Shown: in pieces, positions 50,543 through 59,573 of the stretch
Numbering within the stretch: the stretch's first letter is position 1
Layout of the letters: every line of letters starts with the position of its first letter
From: Streptomyces sp. Ag109_O5-1
GTDB lineage: Bacteria > Actinomycetota > Actinomycetes > Streptomycetales > Streptomycetaceae
Direction: 5' to 3'
DNA length: 64,000 bases
Assembly (NCBI RefSeq): GCF_003814875.1
Contig: NZ_RKQF01000001.1
Coordinates: 7,998,001 to 8,062,000 of the forward strand
Translations under genes and position numbers: made by a program
The notes under the pieces: model-generated
Told to the model about the DNA's origin: nothing
Seen by the model: the letters and a program-made list of their open reading frames with translations, nothing else
Database searches by the model: none

Positions 50543-51109
50543 ATGACCGTGACCCGAGGGGACGCCCAGCGCCGCGAACAGGTGCTCGCGGCGGCGCTGA
50601 CCGTTTTCGCCACGTTCGGCTATCGCAAGACGTCGATGGACGCGGTGGCCAGGGCAGCGGACATCTCCCGCCCCGGCCTGTACTTCCTCTTCGCGGGCAA
50701 GGAGGAGCTGTTCCGCGAGACCATGCGGCAGGAACTGGACCGGGCCCTGGACGACGTCCGTACGGCCCTGGCCGCACCGGACGCGGACCTCGACGCCCGC
50801 CTGGTGGCCGCGCTCGACGCGAACCTGGGCCGGTACGTCGGCACGCACCTCAACGAGGGCGTCGACGAACTGCTGGAACACGGGACTGCCCAGCTGCACG
50901 ACATGTACGACGGCCACCGGGGCGCTTTCCTCGACACGCTCGCGGAGGCGATCACCGATTCCGGCCGCTCGGCCACCGCGGGCGTCACGGCCCGGCAGAT
51001 CGCGGAGGTCCTGCAGGCGGCCGGCGAGGGCTGGAAGCACCGGGTCGCGGACCGCGAGGAGTTCGTCGGCAAGCTCACGACGGCGGTCGGGGTGGCGCTG
51101 CGCCCGTAG
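50543..51109 (+). CDS. TetR-family transcriptional regulator
   Basis: A 188-residue repressor: RREQVLAAALTVFATFGYRK, then SMDAVARAADISRPGLYFLFAGKEELFRETM is the HTH domain. The rest is a helical ligand-binding domain. ATG 50543 has no clear ribosome binding site. It is divergent from the decayed SDR gene, its probable former target, so the regulator may now be an orphan. Confidence 0.85.
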   Translation: MTVTRGDAQRREQVLAAALTVFATFGYRKTSMDAVARAADISRPGLYFLFAGKEELFRETMRQELDRALDDVRTALAAPDADLDARLVAALDANLGRYVGTHLNEGVDELLEHGTAQLHDMYDGHRGAFLDTLAEAITDSGRSATAGVTARQIAEVLQAAGEGWKHRVADREEFVGKLTTAVGVALRP

Positions 51110-51241
51110 CGAGTGCCGCCTTCCGGCACATCCTGACACGGCGTCAAGTGCTGTCCGAGGCACGGAAATTCGCACAGCATTGCAAAGCCCGCGTTGTTAG
51201 CATTTCCCGGCTCGGCGCCATGACAGGTTCAAGGGGGCGGC

Positions 51242-51325
51242 CTGCACACGCAGTACGGCTACCCCAACGGCGGTGGCCTGCCCGTCCCCGGCGGACCGCT
51301 GCTCATCACGGTGACGGACGACTGA
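51242..51325 (+). other. Short orphan coding fragment
   Basis: One frame encodes LHTQYGYPNGGGLPVPGG followed by PLLITVTDD and a stop at 51323-51325. The composition and the clean stop resemble the C-terminus of a secreted protein, but no start or upstream domain exists. The rest of 51110-51371 shows no gene. Confidence 0.25.
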
Positions 51326-51371
51326 CAGCAAGGCCGAGTGCGGCGAGGGACGGACGTAAGGGGCCGTGGCC

Positions 51372-51932
51372 ATGGAGTTCTTCTGCTATCACCGTGATCG
51401 GGCCGGATCCGTCACGTTGCGGAGGGAGCTGGCGGAGGAGCACTGGTCCTACATGGACCGGTACGCGGACGAGCTGATCGCTCGCGGGCCCACCTTCGCC
51501 GCCGACGGTGAGACGCCCACCGGGAGTGTGCACGTCGTTGATCTGCCCGATCCGTTCGCCGCCCGCGCGTTCGCCTTCGACGAGCCCAACCACCAGGCCG
51601 GTGTGTACCGGGACGTGCTGCTGCGCCGGTGGCGCAACATGCTGGGGCGCACCATGTGGGAGTTCCCCGGGGGACGGGTCGGTCGTGACCGGTATCTCGT
51701 GCTCGGCCACGGTCCGGTGAGGGGCGCCGGCGTCGAACTCGGCCTGCCGCCCGGCACCGGCCACGACGAGCTGATCGCTTTCGGGCCGCTGCTGTCCGAT
51801 GACGCCACCGTCTGGCTGGGTACGGCCGCCCTGGTCCGGGCCGCGGATCCCGAAGCGGCCCGGGCCGTTCTCGCCCCGGTCCGGTACGCGGAGACAGAGG
51901 TCCACGACTGGGAGTTCGGCGGAAGACGGTAG
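51372..51932 (+). CDS. YciI-like domain protein
   Basis: A 186-residue protein with an N-terminal YCII-like ferredoxin-fold domain: FFCYHRDRAGSVTLRRELAE, the central HWSYMDRYADELIARGPTFA and the conserved GSVHVVDLPDPFAARAFAFD. The second half looks like another copy (VLGHGPVRGAGVELGL onwards). ATG 51372 is favoured, with AAGGGG eight bases upstream; GTG 51366 is possible. YCII proteins are small, mostly uncharacterised enzymes. It stands 18 bases from a convergent VOC-type gene. Confidence 0.75.
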   Translation: MEFFCYHRDRAGSVTLRRELAEEHWSYMDRYADELIARGPTFAADGETPTGSVHVVDLPDPFAARAFAFDEPNHQAGVYRDVLLRRWRNMLGRTMWEFPGGRVGRDRYLVLGHGPVRGAGVELGLPPGTGHDELIAFGPLLSDDATVWLGTAALVRAADPEAARAVLAPVRYAETEVHDWEFGGRR

Positions 51933-51950
51933 TAAGCCGAAGACGTACGC

Positions 51951-52343
51951 CTATGACGTGATCGGGAACAGGCAGAACTCGTTGCCCTCGGGGTCCGTGA
52001 ACACCGTGTGGTCGTCGTGGCGGGCGATCACCGACGCCCCGAGTCCCGCCAGCCGTACGGTCTCCGTCTCCAGGTCGGCTGTCCGGATGTCCAGGTGTAC
52101 GCGGTTCTTCACCCGTTTCTCTTCCGGGACCAGTTGGAACCACAGGCGTGGGCCCCGGCCCGACACCGGTTCGACCAGGACCGTCGGGTCGTCCTCGGGG
52201 CCGGTGAAGCCCAGGGAGCGAAGGCGGAGCAGTTCGGCCTCGTCGTACGGGGCCACGGAGTACTCGTCCAGCGTCGCCGCCCAGAAGCGCGCCGCTGACG
52301 CCGGGTGGGCGGAGTCGAAGACGATGTCGTGGAGGTGGGCCAT
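51951..52343 (-). CDS. VOC (glyoxalase/bleomycin-resistance fold) protein
   Basis: A 130-residue single-domain protein. LHDIVFDSAHPASAARFWAATL is the N-terminal betaalphabetabeta half and NRVHLDIRTADLETETVRLA with FTDPEGNEFCLF the second. The metal ligands His and Glu of the VOC fold are plausible at HDI, HLD and EGNEF. This subgroup is usually annotated as glyoxalase-like; the substrate is unknown. Confidence 0.82.
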   Translation of the reverse strand: MAHLHDIVFDSAHPASAARFWAATLDEYSVAPYDEAELLRLRSLGFTGPEDDPTVLVEPVSGRGPRLWFQLVPEEKRVKNRVHLDIRTADLETETVRLAGLGASVIARHDDHTVFTDPEGNEFCLFPITS

Positions 52344-52367
52344 GCGCGAATTGTGCCCAGTGCGGCT

Positions 52368-53300
52368 TCACACGACCAGCAACTCCGCCAGCTCGTCGGC
52401 GAATTCCGTGATGCGGTCCAGCTCGGGGCCGCCGCGTGCGACGCGGAAAGCGTGCCGGCGGCCCCAGAACGACGCCCGTGCGACGTGGAACTGGGCCCAG
52501 CGCCGGACGCGCTCGCGGTCCAGTTGCGCCGTCTCCGCGAAGATGTCCAGCAGGCGGTGGGTCGTCCGCGCCAGGTCCCCGGCCCCCATGAGCGTCAGGG
52601 CGCGGGACTTCAGCAACGTACCGCCGTCGTACGCCGGGTCTCCCACGTACCCCTTCGGGTCGACCGCCAGCCACGGCTCCCGGTCCGCCCGCAGGATGTT
52701 CCGTGCGTGCAGGTCGCCGTGGACGAGGGTGTCCGGCTGGGACCGGCCCAGTTCGCGGGCCGTGGCGACGGCGGCGTCCACCGCGCGGGGCGGCAGCGGG
52801 TGGGGCAGCTCCACCGCGTCCTTCCGTAACTCCGCGGCCCAGGCATCGGCCTGGTCCCGGAGCCGCGGCAGCCCCGGCGGCGCCGGGACGGCCAGGCGGT
52901 GGTTCAGGCGGCCCGCGATCGCCACCACCGTCTCTTCGTCCGGTTCGAGCGACGCCAGCGTCGCCATGTGGGCCCGTTCCAGGAGCAGGGCGTAACGGGC
53001 GTCGTCCCGCCGGTGGAGGAGGACCGCCCCCCGGCCCGCCCACGCCTCGAACGCGTCCGGTTCGTGGACGTTGCCGGGGTGCGGGAAGGACACCTTCAGG
53101 ACACAGGGGCGGCGGGACGACCGCTGCCGCACCGGGACGATCACTCCCACGCCCCCGTGCGTCACCTCGCCGTCGGGTGCGCAGTCCCACTCGTCCAGCA
53201 AATCCTGGACGATCGAAGGGAGTTCGGCGATCCAGGCCGCCCCACGGTCCCCCTCGCGGCCGATCGTGCCGCGCGCCAGCTCTTCCGGAATGCCGATCAC
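52368..53300 (-). CDS. Aminoglycoside/hydroxyurea-type kinase (APH(6) family)
   Basis: The 310-residue kinase-fold protein has the phosphotransferase loop LVHGDLHARNIL and metal site AVDPKGYVGDPAYDGG, both typical of the streptomycin 6-kinase/hydroxyurea phosphotransferase group. An N-terminal lysine (RPCVLKVSFPHPG) can bind ATP. In producers such enzymes give self-resistance; here no antibiotic cluster is adjacent, so it may be a general detoxification kinase or a metabolite kinase. Confidence 0.85.
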   Translation of the reverse strand: MIGIPEELARGTIGREGDRGAAWIAELPSIVQDLLDEWDCAPDGEVTHGGVGVIVPVRQRSSRRPCVLKVSFPHPGNVHEPDAFEAWAGRGAVLLHRRDDARYALLLERAHMATLASLEPDEETVVAIAGRLNHRLAVPAPPGLPRLRDQADAWAAELRKDAVELPHPLPPRAVDAAVATARELGRSQPDTLVHGDLHARNILRADREPWLAVDPKGYVGDPAYDGGTLLKSRALTLMGAGDLARTTHRLLDIFAETAQLDRERVRRWAQFHVARASFWGRRHAFRVARGGPELDRITEFADELAELLVV

Positions 53301-53416
53301 CCCGGCACCCTACGCGCCGACGGGCCGGTACGGCGTACGGCCGCGTCCGGGGCGCCTCCCGGGCCCGCCCCTCGTAGGCTGGCCGCACACGGAACCCACC
53401 TGTGGAGGGCGCCCCC

Positions 53417-54352
53417 ATGAGCAGCGGCTGGAACAGCGACGGCATCCCCGACCTCACCGGGCGCGTCGCCGTCGTCACCGGAGCCAACAGCGGGCTCGGG
53501 TACGTCACCGCGCGGGAGCTGGCCCGGAAGGGGGCCCGGGTGGTGCTCGCCTGCCGGAGCGCCGAGCGGGGGCAGACGGCGAGGGACCGGATGGCCGCCG
53601 AAGTGCCCGGTGCACGCGTCGAGTTCGGACGGCTCGATCTCGGGGACCTCGCCTCCGTACGGGACTTCGCGGACTCGTACGCGTACGAGCGGCTCGATCT
53701 CCTCGTCGACAACGCCGGCGTGATGGCGCCTCCCTACGGCACCACCGTGGACGGGTTCGAGACGCAGTTCGGGGTCAACCACCTCGGGCACTTCGCCCTC
53801 ACCGGGCTGCTCATGCCCGCCCTGGTGCGTACCGCCGGTGCCCGTGTCATCAGCGTCTCCAGCATGATGCACGCCCTCGCCAACATCGACATGGGCGATC
53901 TCAACAGCGCCCGGCGGTACCGTCGTTGGGTTGCCTACGCGCGGTCCAAGACCGCCAACCTGCTCTTCGTCCACGAGCTCGCCCGGCGCGTCGACGCCCA
54001 CGGGTACGGACTCGTCGTCGCCGCCGCTCATCCGGGGTACGCCGCCACCAACCTGCAGACCGCCGGGCCGCGCGCCGAGGGGCGGCGCGCGGCCGAGCGG
54101 ATGATGGCGGCCGGGAACCTGGTGTTCGCGCAGTCCGCCGACGCCGGGGCCCTGCCCACCCTCTACGCGGCCACCGCTCCCGGCGTACGGCCCGACTCCT
54201 TCACCGGGCCCTCGATCGCCATGTGGCGGGGCTCCCCGGCCCCCTCCTGGCGGGCGCCCTGGACCCGGAACGACGCGATGGCGCGACGGCTCTGGGACGA
54301 GTCGGAGCGGCTCAGCGGGGTGTCCTACGACGCCGTACTGAAAGACGCCTGA
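53417..54352 (+). CDS. Short-chain dehydrogenase/reductase
   Basis: The 311-residue enzyme has an intact Rossmann motif TGANSGLGYVTA, NADP-preferring arginine in ACRSAERG, the structural DNAGVMAPP, catalytic serine in VISVSSMMH and YARSKTAN (YxxxK). It belongs to the retinol-dehydrogenase-like SDR branch. ATG 53417 follows GGAGGG. It is complete, in contrast to the SDR remnant at 50063-50433, and is transcribed alone. Confidence 0.9.
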   Translation: MSSGWNSDGIPDLTGRVAVVTGANSGLGYVTARELARKGARVVLACRSAERGQTARDRMAAEVPGARVEFGRLDLGDLASVRDFADSYAYERLDLLVDNAGVMAPPYGTTVDGFETQFGVNHLGHFALTGLLMPALVRTAGARVISVSSMMHALANIDMGDLNSARRYRRWVAYARSKTANLLFVHELARRVDAHGYGLVVAAAHPGYAATNLQTAGPRAEGRRAAERMMAAGNLVFAQSADAGALPTLYAATAPGVRPDSFTGPSIAMWRGSPAPSWRAPWTRNDAMARRLWDESERLSGVSYDAVLKDA

Positions 54353-54396
54353 AGGAGCCTGAAGGAGATCTCCGGGAGGCCTGAAGAGCGCCCGGG

Positions 54397-54747
54397 CTAG
54401 GCCGCCCGCACCTCGTACGCCGCCACCCGTACCGTCTCGTCGTCCAGGCACTCGCCGGTCACCAGGTCGAAGCGCTGCTTCAGCAGTGGCGAGGCGACGA
54501 ACGGGCGGCCTTGGTGGGTGCCGGTCAGGCCGCGGGAGAGCACCGCCGCGCCGCCGAAGGGGTCGCGGTTGTCGATCGCGTAGAGGCGGTCCGTGCGGTC
54601 GCGGAAGAGGGCGACCTGACGGCCGTCCGGCAGGAGCGCGGCCACGCCCCGGCCGGGGGTCAGCCGGCTCAGGTCGCAGACCGTGAACCAGCTCTCCTCC
54701 AGCCGCAGTTGGACCTTCAGGTCGGTGGTCTCGGGTGCCAGGGTCAT
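54397..54747 (-). CDS. nirD: Assimilatory nitrite reductase small subunit
   Basis: A 116-residue Rieske-like NirD subunit. ESWFTVCDLSRLTPGRGVAA and VALFRDRTDRLYAIDNRDPFGGAAVLSRG are diagnostic, and RPFVASPLLKQRFDLVTGEC closes the fold. As in most NirD proteins the Rieske Cys/His ligands are absent. Its ATG overlaps the nirB stop (ATGA), so it is translated with the large subunit, which it supports in reducing nitrite to ammonia. Confidence 0.92.
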   Translation of the reverse strand: MTLAPETTDLKVQLRLEESWFTVCDLSRLTPGRGVAALLPDGRQVALFRDRTDRLYAIDNRDPFGGAAVLSRGLTGTHQGRPFVASPLLKQRFDLVTGECLDDETVRVAAYEVRAA

Positions 54748-57362
54748 CGCTGGGCGCTTCCTTCCAGAACGTCTGCCGAGTTTTCGGTGGGACGCATGCC
54801 GATGGACAGCAGCGGCAGGTCGGGCTTCATCTGGTCGCGCTCGGGCACGAAGCCGACGACCGGGTCGGGGGTGTCGGGGGCGTTGACGAAGGACACGAAC
54901 CGGGCGAGCTTCTCCGGGTCGTTGACGGTCGACGCCCACTCGTCGGCGTAGTTCGCCACATGCGCCGCCATCAGGGACTCCAGCTCCTCGCAGATGCCGA
55001 GGGAGTCCTCGACGACGACGTCACGGACGTGGTCGAGGCCGCCGGGGATCCGCTCCAGCCAGGTCGAGGTGCGCTCCAGGCGGTCCGCGGTGCGGATGTA
55101 GAACATCAGGAAGCGGTCGATCAGGCGGATCAGTTCCGCGTCGGTGAGGTCCTGGGCGAGCAGGTCCGCGTGGCGGGGGGTGGCGCCGCCGTTGCCGCCG
55201 ACGTACAGGTTCCAGCCGTTGGAGGTGGCGATCACGCCGAAGTCCTTCGACTGGGCCTCGGCGCACTCGCGGGCGCAGCCGGAGACCGCCGACTTGAGCT
55301 TGTGCGGCGACCTGAGCCCCCGGTAGCGCAGCTCCAGGTCGATCGCCATCCGGACCGAGTCCTGGACGCCGTACCGGCACCAGGTGGAGCCCACACAGGA
55401 CTTGACGGTCCGCAGGGACTTTCCGTACGCGTGCCCGGACTCGAAGCCCGCGTCCACCAACCGCATCCAGATCAGCGGGAGCTGCTCGACGCGGGCGCCG
55501 AACATGTCGATGCGCTGACCGCCGGTGATCTTCGTGTAGAGGCCGAAGTCGCGGGCGATCTCGCCGATCACGATCAGGCCCTCGGGGGTGATCTCACCGC
55601 CGGGGATGCGCGGGACGACCGAGTACGAGCCGTTCTTCTGGAGGTTGGCGAGGAAGTGGTCGTTGCTGTCCTGGAGGGCCGCCTGCTCGCCGTCCAGGAC
55701 GTAACCGCTCACACCGATCGTCGGCGCGAGGGAGGCGATGATCGAGGCCACCGCCGGCTTGCAGACCTCGCAGCCGTCGCCGCCCCTGGCGCCGTCGCGG
55801 CCGTACCGGTCGAGCAGGTCCTGGTAGGTGTTGATGCGCAGCGCGAGGACGATCTCGTACAGCTCCTCGCGGGTCTGCGAGAAGCAGCCGCACAGGCCCT
55901 TGTCGACCTCTACGCCGGACGCCTCCAGCTCGGCCGTGACCAGCTGCCCGAGGACCTTGACGCAACTACCGCAGCCGGTACCGGCCTTGGTGCACTTCTT
56001 GACCTCCGGCACGGTGGTGCAGGAGTGCTCCGTCACCGCGCCGCGGATCGCGCCCTTGCTCACGTTGTGGCAGGAGCAGATGACCGCCTCGTCCGGGAGG
56101 GCGGACGGGCCGAGCTGGGCGCCGCCGCTCGCGCCGGCCGGCAGGACCAGCGACTCGGGGGAGATCGGCGGGACCGAGCCGGTCAGGGCGCGCAGCGTGC
56201 CGTAGGCGTCCGCGTCGCCGACCAGGATGCCGCCGAGGAGGGTGCCGTCGCGGCCGATGACCAGCTTCTTGTACAGGCCCGAGCGGGAGTCGGAGTAGAC
56301 GACGTCCAGGCAGTCCTCGGTGGTGCCATGCGCGTCGCCGAAGGACGCCACGTCCACACCGAGCAGCTTCAGCTTGGTGGACAGGTCGGCGCCGGTGAAG
56401 GCGGCCTCGTCGGCGGCGATGGTGGCCGCGGCCGTCTCGGCCTGCTCGTAACCGGGGGCCACCAGGCCGTACACCCGGCCGTCCGCCGCCAGCGCGCACT
56501 CGCCGATCGCGAACACCTGGGGATCGGTCACCGTACGGCACTGCTCGTCGACGGTGATGCCGCCGCGCTCGCCGACGGACAGGCCGCAGTCGCGGGCGAG
56601 TTGGTCGCGGGGCCGGACACCGGCGCTGAACACCACCAGGTCCGTGGCGAGTTCGGAGCCGTCGGACAGCTTCATGCCGGTGACGGCACCCTCGCCGTCG
56701 ACGACGATCTCCTGGGTGCCGACGCCCGTGTGGACGGTCAGGCCCATCTCCTCGATGGTGCGCAGGAGCGCGGCGCCGCCGCCCTCGTCGACCTGCACCG
56801 GCATCAGCCGCGGCGCGAACTCCACGATGTGGGAGGTGAGTCCGAGGCCCTTCAGCGCACCGGCGGCCTCCAGGCCGAGCAGCCCGCCGCCGACCACGGC
56901 ACCCGTCGTCGCCTTCGACTTCGCGTACTCCTCGATCGCGAGCAGGTCCTCGATGGTGCGGTAGACGAAACAGCCGGTTGCGTCCTTGTTGGGGACCGGC
57001 GGCACGAACGGGAACGAGCCGGTGGCCAGCACGAGCGTGTCGTACGCGAACACCGCGCCCGACCTGGCCGTCACCTTCCTCGCCTCGCGGTCGACCGTCA
57101 CCGCCGGGTCGCCGACGTACAGCTCGATACCGTGGTCGTTGATGAACTCCATGTCGGTCATGGAGAGTTCATCGGCGGTCCTGCCCGAGAAGTACGAGGT
57201 GAGGGCGACACGGTCGTACGCGGGACGCGGCTCCTCGCACAGCACGACCACGCGGTGCGTGGCGGTCAGGCCGCGCTCGGCGAGCGCTTCGAGGAAGCGC
57301 TGGCCGACCATGCCGTGGCCGACGAGCACGATCGTGGGGGTGGCCCCCGGGGCGGTGGTCAT
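54744..57362 (-). CDS. nirB: Assimilatory nitrite reductase large subunit
   Basis: An 872-residue cytosolic NADH-dependent nitrite reductase. The N-terminal FAD/NAD module has IVLVGHGMVGQRFLEALAER and GAVVGGGLLGLEAAGAL. A BFD-like [2Fe-2S] domain carries ICSCHNVSKG and GTGCGSCVK. The siroheme/[4Fe-4S] half has SCVGSTWCRYG near residue 656 and SGCAREC near 693, giving the four ligand cysteines. The start overlaps the stop of the preceding reductase gene, and the three genes form an operon. It converts nitrite to ammonia for nitrogen assimilation. Confidence 0.95.
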   Translation of the reverse strand: MTTAPGATPTIVLVGHGMVGQRFLEALAERGLTATHRVVVLCEEPRPAYDRVALTSYFSGRTADELSMTDMEFINDHGIELYVGDPAVTVDREARKVTARSGAVFAYDTLVLATGSFPFVPPVPNKDATGCFVYRTIEDLLAIEEYAKSKATTGAVVGGGLLGLEAAGALKGLGLTSHIVEFAPRLMPVQVDEGGGAALLRTIEEMGLTVHTGVGTQEIVVDGEGAVTGMKLSDGSELATDLVVFSAGVRPRDQLARDCGLSVGERGGITVDEQCRTVTDPQVFAIGECALAADGRVYGLVAPGYEQAETAAATIAADEAAFTGADLSTKLKLLGVDVASFGDAHGTTEDCLDVVYSDSRSGLYKKLVIGRDGTLLGGILVGDADAYGTLRALTGSVPPISPESLVLPAGASGGAQLGPSALPDEAVICSCHNVSKGAIRGAVTEHSCTTVPEVKKCTKAGTGCGSCVKVLGQLVTAELEASGVEVDKGLCGCFSQTREELYEIVLALRINTYQDLLDRYGRDGARGGDGCEVCKPAVASIIASLAPTIGVSGYVLDGEQAALQDSNDHFLANLQKNGSYSVVPRIPGGEITPEGLIVIGEIARDFGLYTKITGGQRIDMFGARVEQLPLIWMRLVDAGFESGHAYGKSLRTVKSCVGSTWCRYGVQDSVRMAIDLELRYRGLRSPHKLKSAVSGCARECAEAQSKDFGVIATSNGWNLYVGGNGGATPRHADLLAQDLTDAELIRLIDRFLMFYIRTADRLERTSTWLERIPGGLDHVRDVVVEDSLGICEELESLMAAHVANYADEWASTVNDPEKLARFVSFVNAPDTPDPVVGFVPERDQMKPDLPLLSIGMRPTENSADVLEGSAQR

Positions 57363-58588
57363 CAGGAGCCTCCATCGTTGGTGAGCAGGTGGAGCAGCGG
57401 CCCGCCGTCGGAGGGCAGCGGCTCTGCTCCCTCCCAGGCGCGGGCGAGCGCGCCGACGGTGCCGAGTTCGCCGACCAGGACCCCGCCGACCAGCCGGTCG
57501 TCACGGACGACGACCTTGCGGTAGGTGCCCCGGGTGGCGTCGGCGAGCTGCACGACGTCGTCACCGGGGCGGGCTTCGGTCTCGCCGAACGCGGCGAGGT
57601 CGAATGCCTCGGAAGAGGAGCCGGATCCGGCGAGGGTGAGCCGGGTGAGGGAACGGGTGCCGGTGTAGCGGGAGTCGCCGTCTCCTGCGAGCAACCCGGC
57701 CAGCGCCTCGGCCTGTTCGAGGGCGGGTGCGGCCAGGCCGTACACCGTCCCCTCGTGCTGGACGCAGTCGCCGATCGCGTGGATGTGCGGGTCGGAGGTG
57801 CGCAGTTCGTCGTCCACGAGGACGCCCGTGTGGACGGCGAGACCGGCGTCCAGCGCCAGACCGACGCGGGGGCGGACCCCGCAGGCGACGACGACGAGAT
57901 CGGCGTCGAGGACGTACCCGTCGGCGAGTTCGACCGAGCGGACCGCGCCGCCGACGCAGCGCACGTCCCGTACCCGGCACTCGGTGTGGACCTCGACGCC
58001 CAGGTCCTTCAGATGGCGCAGCACGAGCTTGGAGGCGGCCGGGTCGAGCTGGCGCTCCATGAGCCGTTCCGCCTGCTGGGCGAGGACGACCTTCGCGCCG
58101 CGCACGGCAAGCGCGCGGGCTGCGGACACGCCGAGCAGCCCGCCGCCGACGACCACCGCCCGCACCCCGGGCCGTACCGCCTTGGACAGGCCCAGGCAGT
58201 CGTCCATCGTGCGGAACGCGTGCACGCCCTCGGGGAGGACGTGGTCCGGGGTGAACAGCCCGCGCAGCGGCGGGAGTACCGGGTTGGAGCCGGTGGCCAG
58301 GACCAGCGTGTCGTATGCGATGCGCGTGCCGTCCGCGCAGCCGACGGTCCGTGCGGCCCGGTCGATCCCGGTGACCCGGGCGCGGACGATGCCGGCGGGT
58401 GCGGGAAGGGCGATCACCTCGGGGGCGTAGCGGCCGGCCAGCACCTCGGCGAGCAGCACCCTGTTGTACGGGCGGTGCTCCTCGTCGCCGACGAGCGTCA
58501 CGGGCGTGCCGAGCTCACCGAGCCGCCGGGCGAGACGGACGCCCGCGAGGCCGGCGCCGATCACCACCACACGCGTATTCGAGGTCAT
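57362..58588 (-). CDS. FAD/NAD(P)-dependent oxidoreductase of the nitrite operon
   Basis: A 408-residue pyridine nucleotide-disulphide-type reductase: RVVVIGAGLAGVRLARRLGE at the FAD site, VVVGGGLLGVSAARALA at the NAD site and IHAIGDCVQHEGTVYGLAAPA. It is homologous to the N-terminal half of NirB itself and ends where NirB begins (TGATG overlap), so it probably supplies electrons to nitrite or nitrate reduction. Such an accessory reductase is common in actinobacterial nitrite operons. No ribosome binding anomaly is seen. Confidence 0.88.
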   Translation of the reverse strand: MTSNTRVVVIGAGLAGVRLARRLGELGTPVTLVGDEEHRPYNRVLLAEVLAGRYAPEVIALPAPAGIVRARVTGIDRAARTVGCADGTRIAYDTLVLATGSNPVLPPLRGLFTPDHVLPEGVHAFRTMDDCLGLSKAVRPGVRAVVVGGGLLGVSAARALAVRGAKVVLAQQAERLMERQLDPAASKLVLRHLKDLGVEVHTECRVRDVRCVGGAVRSVELADGYVLDADLVVVACGVRPRVGLALDAGLAVHTGVLVDDELRTSDPHIHAIGDCVQHEGTVYGLAAPALEQAEALAGLLAGDGDSRYTGTRSLTRLTLAGSGSSSEAFDLAAFGETEARPGDDVVQLADATRGTYRKVVVRDDRLVGGVLVGELGTVGALARAWEGAEPLPSDGGPLLHLLTNDGGS

Positions 58589-58765
58589 ACCCAGGAGCCT
58601 GCGGGGCCGACGTTACCCGACCGCATCACGACTGTTTCCCGCGAGGAACGCTGCCCTCTTCGGGGAAGGGGGTTGGGTGTGAGGGGTCCGGAGGCGGGGT
58701 GACAGGGGCTGTGAGGTGGGCGAAACGCGGGGGAGGGGGTGGGCAGGGCTCCGGTCCGCGGTCGG

Positions 58766-59389
58766 TCAGCGGCTTCCGGTCAGGTGGGCGAAGACGACCA
58801 CGTTGCCCTGGTAGCCGGTGGTCCGGGAGTAGCCGCCGCCGCAGGTGATGACCCTTAGCTCGGGGCGTTTCGCGGCTCCGTACACCTTCTCGTCGGGGAA
58901 GTCGCGGGCCTGGTAGACCTCCACGGCGTCCACGGTGAACACGGCGACGGTCCGGTTCCGCAGGTCCACCTCGATGGCCGCGCCGCGCTTGAGGGCGCCG
59001 AGGTCGTAGAAGACGGCGGGGCCCTCGGTGTTGTCGACGTGGCCCGCGACGATCGCGGTGCCGGTCTCGCCGGGGGTGGTGCCCGCCTCGTACCAGCCGG
59101 CGAGGTTCTTGTCGCCGGCGGGCGGGACGTCGAGGCTGCCCGAGGGGGTGAGGGCGAGGCCCATCAGAGGGGCGTTCACGTGGATGGCGGGGATCCGGAT
59201 CCGGGTGGGCGGGGAGGGGGGCAGCGCGGGGGCCGCGAGGCGTTCCTCGCCGGGGTCGGGGCGGCCCTCGGCGGCGGACGGCTGGGGCGGCGCGGTGTGC
59301 GGTCCGGAACCGGGACCGAGGAGCCATACGCCTGAGCCGAGGGCCACGACGGTCACGGCGGCTATCGCGGTGTCCCCGATCTTGCGCAT
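58766..59389 (-). CDS. Class F sortase
   Basis: A 207-residue cell-surface transpeptidase. The N-terminus is a signal anchor (AIAAVTVVALGSGVWLLGPG). The catalytic histidine is in GTAIVAGHVDNTEGPAVFYD, the cysteine in LRVITCGGGYSRTTGY and the arginine lies in the expected late position. Class F sortases of actinobacteria anchor or modify exported proteins. It is next to a small exported protein with a C-terminal membrane anchor (59574-60107), which may be a substrate. The 177 bases on its 3' side show nothing notable. Confidence 0.87.
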   Translation of the reverse strand: MRKIGDTAIAAVTVVALGSGVWLLGPGSGPHTAPPQPSAAEGRPDPGEERLAAPALPPSPPTRIRIPAIHVNAPLMGLALTPSGSLDVPPAGDKNLAGWYEAGTTPGETGTAIVAGHVDNTEGPAVFYDLGALKRGAAIEVDLRNRTVAVFTVDAVEVYQARDFPDEKVYGAAKRPELRVITCGGGYSRTTGYQGNVVVFAHLTGSR

Positions 59390-59573
59390 GCGAACGCCTC
59401 TTTCGGAAGTTAGAGCTTCTGACGATGAGAGCCTCTAACGAGGGGGACAGGTGCTGGAGCGAGTGAGACCCACTAACGAACCTGACCCCCTACCCCCTCC
59501 GGGCCGCGAGGGGCGTCGGACCCGGAGAGGGCGGGGTGTGCGGTACCGGCGGACGGACAGCGGAGGGTGTCCG

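Noticed and set aside
54735..57524. Open frame of 929 codons on the plus strand across nirB
   Set aside because: Antisense to nirB and nirD with no recognisable domains; composition is that of a complementary frame.
58589..58765. GlnR box before the nitrite reductase operon
   Set aside because: GlnR control of nirB is known in Streptomyces, but I could not find a convincing GTnAC-n6-GnnAC site here by eye; a matrix scan would decide.
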